Assembly (NCBI GenBank): GCA_023703535.1
Contig: CP097967.1
Span: 160,001 to 224,000, forward strand
From: SAR86 cluster bacterium
GTDB lineage: Bacteria > Pseudomonadota > Gammaproteobacteria > Magnimaribacterales > TMED112
Direction of reading: 5' to 3'
DNA: 64,000 nucleotides
Every line of letters begins with the position of its first letter. Position 1 is the stretch's first letter. A model generated the notes under the pieces. That model was not told the DNA's origin and did no database searches. It saw only the letters and a program-made list of their open reading frames with translations. A program made the position numbers and the translations under genes. Shown in pieces: positions 10,345 through 19,089 of this stretch.

Positions 10345-11334
10345 ATGGCTTATTTCGATGAAGCCAAAATCACTGTAATTTCTGGCAAAGGTGGTGATGG
10401 CTGTTTAAGTTTTCGCCGTGAGAAATATATTGAAAGAGGTGGTCCGGATGGCGGTGATGGCGGTGATGGCGGCGATATAATTTTAGAAATAGATCTTAAC
10501 TTAAATTCATTATCAAGTTTTAAAGGAAAAAGAAACTTTCAAGCAGTTTCTGGAAAGAATGGCAGTGGTAGAAACAAAAAAGGAAAATCAGGAGAAGATT
10601 TAGTGATTAAAGTTCCCATAGGTACTCAAATCTATGCTACTCAGACGAAGGAATTAATTGGTGAAATAAATGAATCTAACTCAAAAATTATAGTTGCAAA
10701 AGGTGGCAAAGGTGGTTTGGGGAATGCACGTTTTAAATCTTCAACAAATCAAGCTCCAAAAAAAACTACCAAGGGCGAACAATCAGACAGCAGAGAGATT
10801 TTTTTAGAGATGCGTCTTATTGCAGATATTGGGTTGTTAGGTCTGCCAAATGCTGGGAAATCTACACTTATTAACGCTCTTACAAACAGTAAATCAAAAG
10901 TGGGAAATTTTCCTTTTACTACATTAATACCAACATTAGGAGTATTAGAAAATTCGGAAAAATCACTAACTATTGCCGATATGCCAGGAATTATTGAGGG
11001 AGCTTCAGATGGACATGGTTTAGGGTTTAAATTTTTAAGACATTTACATAGAACAAAATTTTTACTTCATTTAGTTGACTGCAGCATTTCAGCTGATGAG
11101 GCATTAGACTCTTTTTCAATTATAGAAAACGAATTGAAAGAGTTTCATTTAGATTTTTCCAAACAAAAAAGATGGGTATGCTTAACAAAAGTAGATTTAC
11201 TTACAGATCAGAAAATTTCTAACATAGTTAGTCAGTTTTCAAAAAAATTAAAGGATATTCCATTAATACTTATTTCATCAAAGGATGGTACTGGCCTAGA
11301 AGAACTTAAAAAAGAATTATTTAAGAGGCTTTGA
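10345..11334 (+). CDS. obgE: GTPase ObgE/CgtA
   Basis: Obg is a ribosome-associated GTPase involved in 50S assembly. The 329-residue product has the glycine-rich Obg fold (residues 1 to about 158, with GGDGGDGGDIILEID) and a GTPase domain with G1 GLPNAGKST, G3 DMPGIIEGAS and G4 TKVDLL. It lacks the long acidic C-terminal extension of the 390-residue E. coli protein. It follows rpmA as in many proteobacteria; the E. coli gene yhbE that normally sits between is absent. It converges with rpsT (14-base overlap). Confidence 0.96.
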   Translation: MAYFDEAKITVISGKGGDGCLSFRREKYIERGGPDGGDGGDGGDIILEIDLNLNSLSSFKGKRNFQAVSGKNGSGRNKKGKSGEDLVIKVPIGTQIYATQTKELIGEINESNSKIIVAKGGKGGLGNARFKSSTNQAPKKTTKGEQSDSREIFLEMRLIADIGLLGLPNAGKSTLINALTNSKSKVGNFPFTTLIPTLGVLENSEKSLTIADMPGIIEGASDGHGLGFKFLRHLHRTKFLLHLVDCSISADEALDSFSIIENELKEFHLDFSKQKRWVCLTKVDLLTDQKISNIVSQFSKKLKDIPLILISSKDGTGLEELKKELFKRL

Positions 11335-11578
11335 TTTTTTTACTAAGTCTACTTTTTAAACGCGCAGCCTTATTTTTATGAATGACACCTTTATTTGCTA
11401 AGTTATCAAGTACTGCTTGAGTAGTTTTAAATGTTTCTTTCTTATTTTTATCTTTAGTCTCAACAGCTTTTTCAACTTTTTTTACAGCTGTTCTCATCAT
11501 TGATCTTTGAGCATGCTTCAGCTCATATCTTTTTTTATTTTGTCTAGCTCTTTTTTCAGCTGATTTTGAATTTGCCAT
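11321..11578 (-). CDS. rpsT: 30S ribosomal protein S20
   Basis: S20 is an all-helical 16S rRNA-binding protein. The 85-residue product has the family start MANSKSAEKRARQNKKR, the central AHQRSMMRT-like stretch (AQRSMMRTAVKK) and KGVIHKNKAARLKSRL near the end. It lies downstream of the tmRNA gene on the same strand with only 15 bases between, so it may be read through from ssrA or use a promoter within it. Confidence 0.96.
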   Translation of the reverse strand: MANSKSAEKRARQNKKRYELKHAQRSMMRTAVKKVEKAVETKDKNKKETFKTTQAVLDNLANKGVIHKNKAARLKSRLSKKIKAS

Positions 11579-11593
11579 ATATTTCTCTCTAAT

Positions 11594-11936
11594 TGGTGGA
11601 GGCGGCGGGATTCGAACCCACGTCCGTCATCACTTTCCCCTAGCATCTACATACATAGATTCATCAATTAATCTCGCATTAGTATAACCTGATGATCAAG
11701 ACATACTAAGCAAAGCCAGTAAATTCTTCCCATTTCTTGGCAAAAATGAGATATATCCTACATTAATGACTATTTAAACCCGTAGTAGGCTACAGTTTTA
11801 AACAGGTTGGCTTTAAGCAGCCAATCTATAGTTGTAATTATCTGCAACTAATTTTTTGAACAATTTTTACGAGGTGTGTCCATTCTCGGTATGCACTTCG
11901 GGTTCCATGGTAGACGTCAAAGCCAAATACGCCCCC
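11594..11936 (-). ncRNA. ssrA: Transfer-messenger RNA
   Basis: The minus strand gives a tmRNA with a 5' end GGGGGCG pairing with CGCCTCC just before ACCA at the 3' end, so CCA is encoded. The T arm is visible as GGTTCGAATCC. The proteolysis tag frame runs from 11845 to 11813 and encodes ADNYNYRLAA followed by TAA; with the charged alanine the tag is A-ADNYNYRLAA, ending in the LAA needed for protease recognition. The resume codon is GCA after ...AATTAGTT, as in other gammaproteobacterial tmRNAs. smpB lies immediately upstream on the same strand. Confidence 0.95.
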
Positions 11937-11945
11937 GAGCGAGAG

Positions 11946-11974
11946 ATAATAATACCTATTTAAAGTTTTTTAAA
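11946..11974 (-). promoter_or_regulatory. Possible promoter of ssrA
   Basis: On the minus strand TTTAAA (11974-11969) and TATTAT (11951-11946) are 17 bases apart, and the tmRNA 5' G lies 9 bases after the -10 element. The element spans the end of smpB. The -35 match is weak; processing from a longer smpB transcript is the alternative. Confidence 0.4.
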
Positions 11975-12411
11975 GCCCTTTCTTTATCTCTGTTTATATC
12001 TGCAATTTTTTTAGAAGCCTTTTTATCGTAATTTTTCTTACCTCTTGCTAGTGCTAGTTCAAGCTTAGCCAAAGTTCCCTTCCAAAAAAGTTTAACCGGA
12101 ACACATGTTTGTCCTTTTGCAGAAATAGCAAAAAGTATTTTTTTTACCTCTTTTTTATTAAGGAGAAGTTTTCTAAACCTCAAAGGATCAACACCTTCTT
12201 TTTGGTTAATAAATTTAAGCGGATCTATTCTTGAACCAACTAGCCATAATTCATTTTTAATATCTTTTATGTATGACTCTTTAAGATTTAATTTCCCTTC
12301 TCGTAGGGATTTAACCTCCCAGCCCTCTAAAAGCAACCCAGCTACAAAAGTTTCATCTAAAAAATAATCAAACCTTGCTTTCTTATTGGATGCTATAGTT
12401 TTACTATTCAT
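11956..12411 (-). CDS. smpB: SsrA-binding protein SmpB
   Basis: SmpB binds tmRNA and is required for trans-translation. The 151-residue product begins MNSKTIASNKKARFDYFLDE, has the conserved FVAGLLLEGWEVKSLREG, and ends in a basic helix tail (KKNYDKKASKKIADINRDKERALKNFK region) that occupies the mRNA channel. It is encoded 19 bases upstream of ssrA on the same strand, so protein and RNA partner are linked. Confidence 0.96.
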   Translation of the reverse strand: MNSKTIASNKKARFDYFLDETFVAGLLLEGWEVKSLREGKLNLKESYIKDIKNELWLVGSRIDPLKFINQKEGVDPLRFRKLLLNKKEVKKILFAISAKGQTCVPVKLFWKGTLAKLELALARGKKNYDKKASKKIADINRDKERALKNFK

Positions 12412-12415
12412 AAAT

Positions 12416-12859
12416 ATGATTTTACAAGATAAGGCTAAACTTTTTTCTTATCTAGGACTTTTGCCATTTATTTTCATTCCAATAATAGTTTGGATAAATC
12501 CTTCAATGCCTGGGTTTTTTATTACGTCATTCATGCTTTGGTCGCAATATATGGCAATTTTTTTATCAGGTACCTTATGGGCATACGCTTTAATGCAAAA
12601 AAAAGGAATTATTCCATCCGTATTTTTATTTAGCCTCGCAACATTTGTAGTATTAACTTTAAAGGTATTCCCCATTAATAACCTTATTCAAATTAATATT
12701 GTTTTAATCACTTTATTATTAGTTTATGAGGGAATATATTTTTTTGAAAAAAAATTAATCAAATCAGAAAAGTGGTATCAAGACTTAAGATTTTTTTTAA
12801 CTTTTGCAGTTAGGATTTGCCATTTAGTTATGATTGCGTTTATATTTACATATCAATAA
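12416..12859 (+). CDS. DUF3429-like integral membrane protein
   Basis: The 147-residue product has about five hydrophobic segments. It resembles small DUF3429 membrane proteins (YLGLLPFIFIPIIVW near the N-terminus and FLSGTLWAYAL in the middle). I chose the ATG at 12416 (MILQDKAKLF) because an earlier in-frame ATG at 12386 would overlap the divergent smpB start. Function is unknown. It is followed after 11 bases by the symporter gene and is probably co-transcribed with it. Confidence 0.75.
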   Translation: MILQDKAKLFSYLGLLPFIFIPIIVWINPSMPGFFITSFMLWSQYMAIFLSGTLWAYALMQKKGIIPSVFLFSLATFVVLTLKVFPINNLIQINIVLITLLLVYEGIYFFEKKLIKSEKWYQDLRFFLTFAVRICHLVMIAFIFTYQ

Positions 12860-12870
12860 TTATCTGAAAC

Positions 12871-14235
12871 ATGCAAAGTAATACTAGGTGGAACAATAAT
12901 TTAGCATTCTTACTAGCTGCAACAGGTTCTGCTGTCGGACTTGGAAATATTTGGGGATTCCCTTATAAGGCTGGAGAAAACGGTGGAGGACTTTTTGTCT
13001 TGCTTTACATTTTCTTTGTTATTTTGCTTGGATTGCCCGTATTTATGGCAGAAGTCGCTATAGGAAAGATTGGAAAAAAAGACCCAGTGTCGGCAATGAT
13101 AAATACTGCAGAAAAAACAAACTCGACTAAGAATTGGAGAGTTGTAGGTTACTTGGGAATTTTATCGAACCTATTTATAGGTGGTTATTACGCTGTTATT
13201 GCTGGATTAGTAATAAATTATGGTTTTATATCAGCATCAGGTTTCATTGGCAAAGATCCAACAGTCATTTATGACACTGAAATTTCAAGTTTTTTAGAAA
13301 TGACATTTTGGTTTCTTTTATTCCTTGCTTTAACAGGATTTGTGCTAGCTAGAGGAATAGAAAAAGGTATAGAGTCATCAATGCGTATTCTTATGCCTAC
13401 TTTATTTTTCTTAATAATTTTAATGGTAGGTTATGGGGCGTACAGAGGTGATATGAGTGCTGCACTTTCTTATTTATTCTCTTGGAAAGCTGAACAATTT
13501 TCTGCTGCAACGATGCAAGCCGCTATAGGACAGGCATTCTTTTCATTAAGTATAGGTATGGGAACACTCATGGCATTTGGATATTACATGCCTAAAGAGC
13601 AAAAAGTACCTGGCGCGTCATCCATTGTTGTAACAGCAGATACTTCAGTAGCTCTTCTTGCAGGACTTGCAATTTTCCCATTGGTATTTGCATTTCCTTT
13701 TCTAGATCCTAATGCAGGAACAGAGCTCGTTTTTAAAACAATGTCCACAGCTTTTGCCGAGTTAGGTGCAATCGGCCAATTTGTGGGGCCGCTTTTTTAT
13801 CTTTTGCTTGCAGTTGCAGCATTAAGTTCAATGATTTCAATTCTTGAACCTAGTGTTCTATGGGTTCAAGAGCGAATGCCAACTACAAGAACTCGCGCAA
13901 CATTTATAGTAATAGCAATTTGTATAATTCTATGTCTCATAAGTGTATCTGGATTTAATGTTTTAAAGGATTTTAAAGTTGGAAGTCTTGAGAATCCTTT
14001 TGAAATGATGAAATACATAGCCGATGACTTCTTGCTTCTACTTGGAGGAACAGGTATCTCCGCATTTGTTGGGTGGAGACTGAGCAAAATCATTGATATG
14101 GAAAAATTAGGGTTTAAAAGCAAGCTTTTATTTTCCGCCTGGATTTTCATATTGAGGTGGGTGAGCCCATTATTCCTAATGGTAATTTGGGTACTTGGAA
14201 ATCTTGAGAGAATATTCTTTATAAAGTTTTTCTAA
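12871..14235 (+). CDS. Sodium-dependent neurotransmitter-symporter family transporter
   Basis: This 454-residue inner-membrane protein belongs to the SNF (LeuT-like) family, which couples sodium to uptake of amino acids or related amines. The conserved first helix NLAFLLAATGSAVGLGNIWGFPY holds the sodium and substrate site, followed by the GGG segment NGGGLFVLLY. About eleven to twelve hydrophobic segments are visible, fitting bacterial members of this size. The substrate cannot be predicted. It converges with bamE (4-base overlap). Confidence 0.92.
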   Translation: MQSNTRWNNNLAFLLAATGSAVGLGNIWGFPYKAGENGGGLFVLLYIFFVILLGLPVFMAEVAIGKIGKKDPVSAMINTAEKTNSTKNWRVVGYLGILSNLFIGGYYAVIAGLVINYGFISASGFIGKDPTVIYDTEISSFLEMTFWFLLFLALTGFVLARGIEKGIESSMRILMPTLFFLIILMVGYGAYRGDMSAALSYLFSWKAEQFSAATMQAAIGQAFFSLSIGMGTLMAFGYYMPKEQKVPGASSIVVTADTSVALLAGLAIFPLVFAFPFLDPNAGTELVFKTMSTAFAELGAIGQFVGPLFYLLLAVAALSSMISILEPSVLWVQERMPTTRTRATFIVIAICIILCLISVSGFNVLKDFKVGSLENPFEMMKYIADDFLLLLGGTGISAFVGWRLSKIIDMEKLGFKSKLLFSAWIFILRWVSPLFLMVIWVLGNLERIFFIKFF

Positions 14236-14543
14236 ATCTTAATCACTTTAATTTCTTTTAGTTCACCATTTTCATCAAATAACAGCTTTAGTTTTTTTTC
14301 AGATTGAATTTTTGTGCCGTTTTTTACTTGAAAATAATAATCCCATATATTTTCATCAAAAATATTTTGAAAACTTGGTTGACCCATGATAAAAGAAACT
14401 TGATCTTTACTCATGCCTATTTCAAGTCTATCAATATCGTCTTGTTTAAAAACAGTACCTTGAGTAACTGTTCTATTATAAATACTTGTATTAGAGCAAG
14501 AAGCCACTACTAAGAATATAATTACGTAGATGAAAAACCTCAT
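14232..14543 (-). CDS. bamE: Outer membrane assembly lipoprotein BamE
   Basis: BamE (SmpA/OmlA) is a small lipoprotein of the BAM complex that supports BamA. From the ATG at 14543 the product has 103 residues: a signal peptide MRFFIYVIIFLVVASC with a lipobox ending at Cys16, then the family motif DDIDRLEIGMSKDQVSFIMGQPS and IWDYYFQVKNG. A longer frame upstream overlaps fur and lacks a signal peptide at its start, so it was rejected. The divergent bamE/fur arrangement is known from pseudomonads (omlA-fur). Confidence 0.92.
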   Translation of the reverse strand: MRFFIYVIIFLVVASCSNTSIYNRTVTQGTVFKQDDIDRLEIGMSKDQVSFIMGQPSFQNIFDENIWDYYFQVKNGTKIQSEKKLKLLFDENGELKEIKVIKI

Positions 14544-14562
14544 TTGACATAGAATAAATTGT

Positions 14563-14982
14563 ATGGACGATAAAACCAACAAAAATTTACAAGAAGCTGG
14601 CTTAAAAGCCACTTTACCAAGAATAAAAATTCTTGAAATAATGCAGAGAACTGCAGGAACAGAGGATCATTACACAGCTGAAGATATATATAAAGAATTA
14701 GTAATGAATAGCTATGATATTGGATTAGCAACTGTATACAGAGTTTTAACACAATTCGAAAACGCAGGAATGGTCGTAAAACATAAGTTTGAAGAAAATA
14801 AAGCTGTTTATGAATTAAATGATCCCCAACATCATGATCATATGGTGTGCGTAGAAACAGGTGCTATTACAGAGTTCCATGATGAGACAATTAAAAAGAA
14901 ACAAAGAGAAATAGCTGAGAAGCATGGCTACGATCTTCTAGATCAAAGTGTCATCTTATATGTTAGAAAGAAAAAGAACTAA
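14563..14982 (+). CDS. fur: Ferric uptake regulator Fur
   Basis: The 139-residue product is a Fur-family repressor: winged helix at about 1-85 (LKATLPRIKILEIMQ, IGLATVYRVLTQFENAGMV) and a metal-binding dimerisation domain with HHDHMVC at residues 90-96. The usual CxxC structural zinc motif after this is reduced to one cysteine (Cys96; the second position is Thr99), and there is no C-terminal CxxC. This is the only cysteine in the protein. It is divergent from bamE with 19 bases between, and is followed by grpE after 9 bases. Confidence 0.93.
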   Translation: MDDKTNKNLQEAGLKATLPRIKILEIMQRTAGTEDHYTAEDIYKELVMNSYDIGLATVYRVLTQFENAGMVVKHKFEENKAVYELNDPQHHDHMVCVETGAITEFHDETIKKKQREIAEKHGYDLLDQSVILYVRKKKN

Positions 14983-14991
14983 TAATTATTA

Positions 14992-15516
14992 ATGACAAAA
15001 AAAGATAATCAATCGCCTGAAGATAGTAAATCTACAGAAAATAATACTGAAGAGAATAAAGATTTAAATACTCTAAGTTACGAAGAGCTACTACAAAAAG
15101 TTGCTGATTTAGAAGATGAAATCTTAAGGTATAGAGCTGAATTAGAGAATTTTAAAAAACGTACATCTTCTGAAATTACAAATGCATTAAAATATGCTAA
15201 CTCTGAATTATTATCCTCATTAATTCCAATCATTACCTCTCTTGAAAAAGCTATAGAAAATTCAAAAGAAGAAAAAAATATAGACAAAGAGGGAATTTTG
15301 TTAATTTTAAATTCCTTTGAAAAAACCCTTGAAGATTTCAACATAGTACCCATTAATCCTACTGGTAAAGAGTTTGACCCTGAGAAACATGAAGCTGTTT
15401 CAACGGTCAATAACCAGGGGGAAAAAGATAATATTGTTATAGAAACTCTAGAACGGGGTTGGGAACTTAACGAAAGAGTTGTCAAACCTGCTTTAGTTGT
15501 AGTTAACAAAAAGTAG
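14992..15516 (+). CDS. grpE: Nucleotide exchange factor GrpE
   Basis: GrpE releases ADP from DnaK. The 174-residue product has an acidic disordered N-terminus (about residues 1-30), a long coiled-coil helix (ELLQKVADLEDEILRYRAEL, then ENFKKRTSSEI) and the C-terminal beta domain with EKHEAVSTV and GWELNERVVKPALVVV. It is directly upstream of dnaK and dnaJ. No heat-shock promoter was identified in the short gap after fur. Confidence 0.95.
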   Translation: MTKKDNQSPEDSKSTENNTEENKDLNTLSYEELLQKVADLEDEILRYRAELENFKKRTSSEITNALKYANSELLSSLIPIITSLEKAIENSKEEKNIDKEGILLILNSFEKTLEDFNIVPINPTGKEFDPEKHEAVSTVNNQGEKDNIVIETLERGWELNERVVKPALVVVNKK

Positions 15517-15528
15517 AATTTTAAAAAA

Positions 15529-17442
15529 ATGGGAAAAGTAATAGGTATAGACTTAGGCACAACCAATTCATGCGTAGCTGTTATGGAGGGTTCAGAGCCT
15601 GAAGTTATTTCGAATTCAGAGGGCAATAGGACTACTCCATCAGCAGTTGCATATACGTCTGATAATCAAATTCTTGTGGGTCAAGCAGCAAAAAGACAGG
15701 CTGTAACAAATCCAAAAAATACTTTGTTTGCAGTAAAAAGACTAGTTGGAAGAAAATTTAAAGATAAAGAAGTTCAAAAAGATATTAAATCTTGTCCATT
15801 TGGGATAGTTGAAGCAGAAAATGGTGATGCGTGGGTAGAAATTGAAGGCAAAAAGATTGCACCACCACAAGTTTCAGCTGAGATTTTGAAAAAAATGAAA
15901 AAAACTGCCGAAGATTATCTTGGTTCAAAAGTTGATGGTGCAGTTGTAACTGTACCAGCTTATTTTAACGATTCACAAAGAAAGGCAACTGAAGCTGCTG
16001 GGAAAATTGCAGGATTGGAAGTTAAAAGGATTATTAATGAGCCAACTGCAGCTGCACTAGCCTTTGGATTAGACAAACTAAAAAAAGATGGAGTTATAGC
16101 TGTTTATGATTTAGGTGGAGGTACTTTTGATATTTCTATAATAGAAATGACTAATGTTGATGGAGAGTATCAATTTGAGGTTGTATCAACATCAGGCGAT
16201 ACTCATTTAGGGGGAGAAGACTTTGACTCCATTTTAATTGAACATCTTGCTAGTGAATTCAAAAAAGAATCTGGCTTTGATCTCAATACAGACCCAATGG
16301 CATTACAAAGGCTTAAAGAGGGTGCTGAAAAAGCAAAAATTGAACTTTCAACATCAGAGCAAACAGAAATAAATCTTCCGTACATAACAGCAGATGCCTC
16401 TGGGCCAAAACATTTAGTGCAGAAATTAACTAGGGCAAAGCTCGAATCATTGGTTGGAGATTTGGTAAAGAAAAGTCTCGAACCTGTAAAAACTGCTCTG
16501 AAAGATGCGAAATTAAGTCCTAAAGATATAGATGAAGTAATTCTAGTAGGTGGCCAAACTAGAATGCCCATGGTACAGAAAACTGTAACAGATTTCTTTG
16601 GGAAAGAGCCAAGAAAAGATATAAACCCTGACGAAGCTGTTGCTTTAGGTGCTGCAACACAAGGAGCTGTTCTTAGTGGAGAGAGATCTGATGTTCTATT
16701 ATTGGATGTTACACCCTTAACACTTGGAATAGAGACACTGGGAGGGGTAATGACGCCATTAATTGAGAAGAACACAACTATTCCCACTAATAAATCTCAG
16801 GTATTTTCCACTGCAGAAGACAATCAAACAGCAGTCACAGTTCACGTTCTGCAGGGAGAAAGGAAGAAAGCAACAGATAACAAATCTTTAGGTCAATTCA
16901 ATCTTACAGATATTCCTGCTGCACCAAGGGGAACACCACAAATTGAGGTGACTTTTGATATTGATGCAAATGGAAAGATTGATGTTTCTGCAAAAGATAA
17001 ATCTTCAAACAAGGAACAATCTATCACAATACAAGGTGGCAGCGGTTTATCAGACGATGAAATCGAAAAAATGGTAAAAGATGCTGAAGCTAATGCAGAG
17101 GAAGACAAAAAATTTGAGGAACTTGTTGCTTCAAGAAATATGGCTGATAGCTTGGCAAGTGCCACAAAGAAAGCCATGGATGAAAATGCTGACGAACTTT
17201 CAGATGATGAGAAAAAATCATTGACCGAATCAATATCAGCTGTAGAAGAAGCATGTAAAAAAGATGATAAATCCGTAATTGATAAGTCAGTTGAAGAATT
17301 ATCTAAAGTAGCTCAACCTTTGTCCTCAAAGTTATACAAAACTGATCAACCGGAATCTGAACCTGATAAAGGTGAAGGAAAATCTGATGAAGCAGTAGAT
17401 GCGGAATTTAAAGAAGTTGATGAAGAAAAAGACAAAAGCTAA
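15529..17442 (+). CDS. dnaK: Chaperone DnaK (Hsp70)
   Basis: The 637-residue Hsp70 starts [20 protein letters not shown]. The ATPase domain has [28 protein letters not shown] and [11 protein letters not shown]; the substrate domain begins around residue 390 ([17 protein letters not shown]). The C-terminus is an acidic tail ending EEKDKS rather than the EEVKDKK form of E. coli. It is in the order grpE-dnaK-dnaJ, with 2 bases before dnaJ. Confidence 0.98.
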   Translation: MGKVIGIDLGTTNSCVAVMEGSEPEVISNSEGNRTTPSAVAYTSDNQILVGQAAKRQAVTNPKNTLFAVKRLVGRKFKDKEVQKDIKSCPFGIVEAENGDAWVEIEGKKIAPPQVSAEILKKMKKTAEDYLGSKVDGAVVTVPAYFNDSQRKATEAAGKIAGLEVKRIINEPTAAALAFGLDKLKKDGVIAVYDLGGGTFDISIIEMTNVDGEYQFEVVSTSGDTHLGGEDFDSILIEHLASEFKKESGFDLNTDPMALQRLKEGAEKAKIELSTSEQTEINLPYITADASGPKHLVQKLTRAKLESLVGDLVKKSLEPVKTALKDAKLSPKDIDEVILVGGQTRMPMVQKTVTDFFGKEPRKDINPDEAVALGAATQGAVLSGERSDVLLLDVTPLTLGIETLGGVMTPLIEKNTTIPTNKSQVFSTAEDNQTAVTVHVLQGERKKATDNKSLGQFNLTDIPAAPRGTPQIEVTFDIDANGKIDVSAKDKSSNKEQSITIQGGSGLSDDEIEKMVKDAEANAEEDKKFEELVASRNMADSLASATKKAMDENADELSDDEKKSLTESISAVEEACKKDDKSVIDKSVEELSKVAQPLSSKLYKTDQPESEPDKGEGKSDEAVDAEFKEVDEEKDKS

Positions 17443-17444
17443 AA

Positions 17445-18365
17445 GTGAAAAGGGATTATTACGAAGTTCTTGGTGTATCAAAGAGCGCAACTCCCGAAGA
17501 ATTAAAAAAAGCTTTTAAAAGACTCGCAATAAAATATCATCCAGATAAAAACCCAGGAAATAAAGAGGCTGAAGACAAGTTTAAAGAAGCAGCTGAAGCC
17601 TATGAAGTTTTAAATGATCCACAAAAAAGAACAACTTATGATCAGTTTGGTCATCAAGGTGTTAACTCAAACTTTGGTCATACTGGCTTTAATGACGTAA
17701 ATATAAATGATATTTTCAATAATATTTTTGGTGGTGATGAAATATTTGGTGATATATTCGGTGACATTTTTGGCTCAAGTAGAAGAAGGCCACCGAGAGG
17801 TAGAAATATTCAGATAGCTTTGGAATTAACACTTGAAGAGGCAGTTTTTGGAAAATCAATAGAAATAAAACTTCCTAATAATGGAAAAAAAGTTGAAGTT
17901 AACATACCACCAGGGGTAGATATAGGGAACAAAATTAGACTCTCTGGCGAGGGAGAGCAAAGTCAATATGGAGGAGAAAATGGAGATCTCTATATTGTAA
18001 TAAACCTCAAAAAACATTCTTTTTTTGAGAGAGAAGGAAATAATTTATATTGTGAAGTTCCGTTGAGACTAGATCAGGCGCTAATAGGCGATGATATTGA
18101 AATACCAACCCTTACTAAGAAAATATTATTAAAAATTCCACCCGAAACACAAACCGGAAAAGTATTTAAGATCAAAGATAAAGGAGCAGGTTCACTGCAT
18201 GGCAGAACGCAAGGAGATTTATTTGTAAGAGTTGTAGTTGAAACTCCAACTAATCTTTCTAGCAAAGACAAGAAAGAAATGATAAATATTTTTTCAAATA
18301 TTAAAGAGAACTATCCAGAGCATAAAAGCTATTTAGATCAGCTAAATAAAAAGTTTGATGATTAA
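17445..18365 (+). CDS. dnaJ: DnaJ-type co-chaperone lacking the zinc-finger domain
   Basis: The 306-residue product (GTG start) has a J domain (residues 1-70, HPD at 32-34 in KYHPDKNPG), a Gly/Phe-rich linker (about 70-118, [15 protein letters not shown]), then two C-terminal beta domains. [19 protein letters not shown] runs straight into [22 protein letters not shown], so the roughly 70-residue block with four CxxCxGxG motifs found between these in DnaJ is absent. Apart from this the C-domains ([22 protein letters not shown]) and the position after dnaK are those of dnaJ. CbpA also lacks the zinc finger, so classification as a CbpA-like type B protein is the alternative. Confidence 0.9.
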   Translation: MKRDYYEVLGVSKSATPEELKKAFKRLAIKYHPDKNPGNKEAEDKFKEAAEAYEVLNDPQKRTTYDQFGHQGVNSNFGHTGFNDVNINDIFNNIFGGDEIFGDIFGDIFGSSRRRPPRGRNIQIALELTLEEAVFGKSIEIKLPNNGKKVEVNIPPGVDIGNKIRLSGEGEQSQYGGENGDLYIVINLKKHSFFEREGNNLYCEVPLRLDQALIGDDIEIPTLTKKILLKIPPETQTGKVFKIKDKGAGSLHGRTQGDLFVRVVVETPTNLSSKDKKEMINIFSNIKENYPEHKSYLDQLNKKFDD

Positions 18366-19089
18366 TATTTCTTTACTTGGCTCATCTGGAAAAATGGGCA
18401 AAGCAATTTTAAATGAATCAAAAAAATTTAAGGATATCTCTGTAATAGATGCTTTGGTTCACAGCAAATCAAAAAACTTAGGAAAAGATTCAGGAAAATT
18501 TCATTTCAATAAAAAAAATGGGCTGATATTTAAAAAAGATCTATCTGAAAATACTGACTTAATAATAGATTTTTCTAATTCAAAACAGTTAAACAGTAAA
18601 ATTAAATTTTTTAAAGAATATAAGAAGCCTGTAATTTTTTGCTCAACAGGAATTGATAAAAAAGGTGAGAAACAACTGCATGCTCTATCAAAATTAATGC
18701 CAATTTTTATTGCACCAAATACATCAAAAAATATTTTTGTTCTTGCAACTCTTTTGAGAGACATTTACACATCAAGTGCAGGATACATTTCCATATCGGA
18801 GGCTCATCACAAATCAAAAATTGATAGGCCTTCTGGGACAGCGATATTTTTGGCAAATCAAGTTGGAATTCCAAAAAATAAAATTAAGGTTACAAGAAAT
18901 ACATCGAATAAAAGTATTCATAAAATTAAATTTATCTTGAATGGCGAAACAATTGAAATTAAACATACAATTAACGACAGAAAGGTTTTTGCAGAAGGTG
19001 CACTTAAAATTGCAAAATGGTTTTACCAAAAGCCTAAAAAACTTTATCATATGCAAACCTTTGTTGAGGAATTAAATGGAAAAAAATAG
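18358..19089 (+). CDS. dapB: 4-hydroxy-tetrahydrodipicolinate reductase
   Basis: DapB reduces the DapA product with NAD(P)H in lysine and diaminopimelate synthesis. The 243-residue protein begins [17 protein letters not shown] with the nucleotide-binding GxxGxMG, has [15 protein letters not shown], and the catalytic/substrate loop [15 protein letters not shown]. It is about 30 residues shorter than the E. coli enzyme. The ATG at 18358 overlaps the dnaJ stop by 8 bases; a TTG one codon earlier is the alternative. The 3' end overlaps rpsB by 14 bases. Confidence 0.93.
   Translation: MINISLLGSSGKMGKAILNESKKFKDISVIDALVHSKSKNLGKDSGKFHFNKKNGLIFKKDLSENTDLIIDFSNSKQLNSKIKFFKEYKKPVIFCSTGIDKKGEKQLHALSKLMPIFIAPNTSKNIFVLATLLRDIYTSSAGYISISEAHHKSKIDRPSGTAIFLANQVGIPKNKIKVTRNTSNKSIHKIKFILNGETIEIKHTINDRKVFAEGALKIAKWFYQKPKKLYHMQTFVEELNGKK

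Noticed and set aside
15078-15626. Open frame of 182 codons on the minus strand across grpE and dnaK
   Set aside because: Antisense to two clear genes; composition is that of a shadow frame.
16203-16787. Open frame of 194 codons on the minus strand inside dnaK
   Set aside because: Lies wholly within dnaK, Ser/Pro-rich composition typical of antisense of a conserved gene, no ribosome-binding site or family resemblance.
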